Virus record (IMG/VR): IMGVR_UViG_3300031576_000610
Span: 1-21,720 of that record
Reading direction: 5' to 3' (one strand)
Length of the DNA: 21,720 nt
From: a virus
Below the pieces are notes generated by a model. It did not search any database and was not told the origin of the DNA. It saw only the letters and a program-made list of their open reading frames with translations. A program made the position numbers and the translations under genes. Shown piece after piece: positions 20,478 through 21,720 of the stretch; position 1 is the first letter of the stretch; the number at the start of each line of letters is the position of its first letter.

Positions 20478-20863
20478 CAGAAGTTTTCCACGAGCGGCTG
20501 GTCGAGGCGATAGGTGCCATCGACGACGGTGTAGTGCTTCGGAGCCGAGGTCTTGACCTTCACGCCGAGGTAGTAAGAGACCGGCGGTTGGTTGGTGTAG
20601 AGCCCAAGTGGTGCTGTGTCTGCCGGGAGGATGTAAAAGTCGGCGATTCCGGCGGTCGCGGGCGCGACGATCGTGCCGCTCGCGGTCGGCGTCGCGGAGA
20701 TCGTCTTCGTAAACTTCGCCTGTGCATCCGTGTCGGTGGCGAGCGCCTTCACGGTGAGCTTAAGTGACGCCCCGGTCAGGTCGTACGGCGTGCCGTCCGG
20801 GTTGGTGATGGTGACGCGGATCGTGGCGTCCTCGTTCCGGTGGTGCCTGACGGCTTCCGACAT
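20477..20863 (-). CDS. BppU-like baseplate or tail accessory protein
   Basis: 128 aa from ATG 20863, with AGGAGG four bases upstream; the longer frame upstream is a shadow. ATIRVTITNPDGTPYDLTGA, then SLKLTVKALATDTDAQAKF and DFYILPADTAPLGLYTNQPP follow the Ig-like arrangement of BppU N-terminal domains of lactococcal-type baseplates. It would attach receptor-binding proteins to the baseplate. The match is by eye. Confidence 0.65.
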   Translation of the reverse strand: MSEAVRHHRNEDATIRVTITNPDGTPYDLTGASLKLTVKALATDTDAQAKFTKTISATPTASGTIVAPATAGIADFYILPADTAPLGLYTNQPPVSYYLGVKVKTSAPKHYTVVDGTYRLDQPLVENF

Positions 20864-20871
20864 GCCCCCTC

Positions 20872-21720
20872 CTATCCGACGTCTTCGAGTTCCACGACTC
20901 CGACTAGCGCGAGCGGACCGCAGGCACCGCCGAGTTCTAGGCGCGCGACCTCGCCAGCGATGCCGGAGGCGTTGTCGGCATGGACCTTCACCCGATAGCT
21001 GACGGAGCCGATCGGGCTGAACGGCAGGGTGAACGTCTCGACGCCATCGCTCCCCGCGATCTGGAGCGTGAGCGGTCGGCGGTCGGTCTTCGACCACTTC
21101 GCAGCCGCGACATGCGCGGACATCAGGGCCGCCGCGAGCGCGCCGGTGACGAGCGATGTGTACACCAGATAGGAGACCGGCATCCCGCCGACCACGACTC
21201 CGGTAGCGTCCGTGATGCCGGATGCGAGCACGGCGCCGGAGACATCGAGGATCGAGACCGTCTCGCCCGAGACGGCCGCGCCCTGCGCATCGATCACCTC
21301 GACCTCGACGAGCGACTCCCACTCCAGCGTCGAGCCGACGACGGAAGCGATCTGCTTCAGCAGCGGATCCTCGTCGTTGGCCGCATTCCCGAACGTCGGA
21401 TCGCGGAGGATCGCCCGCCTCGCCGCGGCCGTCACTTGATAGGTGATGTCCGCCTCGGTGCGGCCGAGCACCCGAAGGTTGATGAAGCGATGGAATGTGG
21501 CCGGGCTCGGGATGCGACAGAACAGCCCGACCTCAGAATCCTCGATCGTTAGATTGCTGAACAACTGGCCGTCCACGACGGAGTAGGTATAGGCGGCGTA
21601 ACACTGCCGCACGAACAGATCCTGGACCGTCGCCGGGGTGATCTGGCCGGGAAGATTGGTGTTCGTGTTCAGGCCGGCGACCTCTGTTCCCCTCAGCGTG
21701 ATCGGGAGGTTGAGGCCGTC
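20872..21720 (-). CDS. Structural protein, 5' end beyond window
   Basis: 282 codons are visible and the frame is open to the window edge. It contains QITPATVQDLFVRQCYAAYT, then a beta-rich stretch (VDGQLFSNLTIEDSEVGLFC). A SVLDVSG/VLASGITDATGVV-like Ig or carboxypeptidase-regulatory-type segment (near SGETVSILDVSGAVLASGIT) follows, ending VGVVELEDVG. Repeated small beta domains suit a tail or baseplate component. The family is unknown; position next to the BppU-like gene supports the structural call. Confidence 0.6.
   Translation of the reverse strand, partial: DGLNLPITLRGTEVAGLNTNTNLPGQITPATVQDLFVRQCYAAYTYSVVDGQLFSNLTIEDSEVGLFCRIPSPATFHRFINLRVLGRTEADITYQVTAAARRAILRDPTFGNAANDEDPLLKQIASVVGSTLEWESLVEVEVIDAQGAAVSGETVSILDVSGAVLASGITDATGVVVGGMPVSYLVYTSLVTGALAAALMSAHVAAAKWSKTDRRPLTLQIAGSDGVETFTLPFSPIGSVSYRVKVHADNASGIAGEVARLELGGACGPLALVGVVELEDVG

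Noticed and set aside
1-21720. CRISPR arrays, insertion sequences, integrase or attachment sites
   Set aside because: No regularly spaced repeats, transposase or recombinase gene, or tRNA-like att core was found.

Overview
The window is part of a tailed double-stranded DNA bacteriophage (or prophage) genome from a GC-rich host. The evidence is a recognisable large terminase and portal, a lysis cassette, a phage recombination and replication set, and dense packing with every supported gene on the minus strand. Neighbouring genes overlap repeatedly by ATGA or GTGA, so the transcript runs from position 21720 down to 1 with strong translational coupling. The host cannot be named from what is visible.

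In transcription order, the right end (21720-17720) holds the end of the virion module: a partial structural protein, a BppU-like protein and a possible fibre or decoration protein. The lysis cassette follows: a lysozyme-fold transglycosylase and four small membrane proteins, two of which look holin-like. This late unit ends at a GC hairpin plus T-tract at 17525-17568. That terminator abuts a near-consensus promoter (TTGACA, 17 nt, TATTCT). The promoter's expected start point coincides with the ATG of a 70-aa Cro/C1-type regulator at 17490, so this early mRNA is probably leaderless.

The early region starts with the regulator and a run of tiny proteins, several cysteine-rich (17490-15579). It then meets about 1 kb of almost gene-free, hairpin-rich DNA (15578-14546) containing one 45-aa ORF. 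Further left is a recombination block: YqaJ-type exonuclease, phiC31 Gp3-like protein, pentapeptide-repeat protein and Rad50/SbcC-like ATPase. After it come a 39-aa HTH protein, a D12-class DNA adenine methyltransferase whose first exon-like segment is out of frame, Zn-ribbon proteins, an HNH endonuclease, a small nuclease-fold protein, two HTH proteins and a beta-class methyltransferase. A replication pair (DnaD/DnaT-like protein and DnaC-like loader) sits behind a leader with mutually exclusive hairpins. The window closes with small terminase, large terminase and portal.

The genes suggest a phage that recruits the host DnaB helicase through its own loader. It makes recombination intermediates with YqaJ nuclease and Rad50-like ATPase, modifies DNA with two methyltransferases, and packages with a terminase/portal motor. 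No integrase is in the window, although the Gp3-like protein hints at a temperate relative with a serine integrase. The observations most worth following are the structured noncoding locus (14546-15578), the stop-interrupted methyltransferase with matching take-off and landing codons (9359-9369), and the alternative-hairpin leader (5050-5101).
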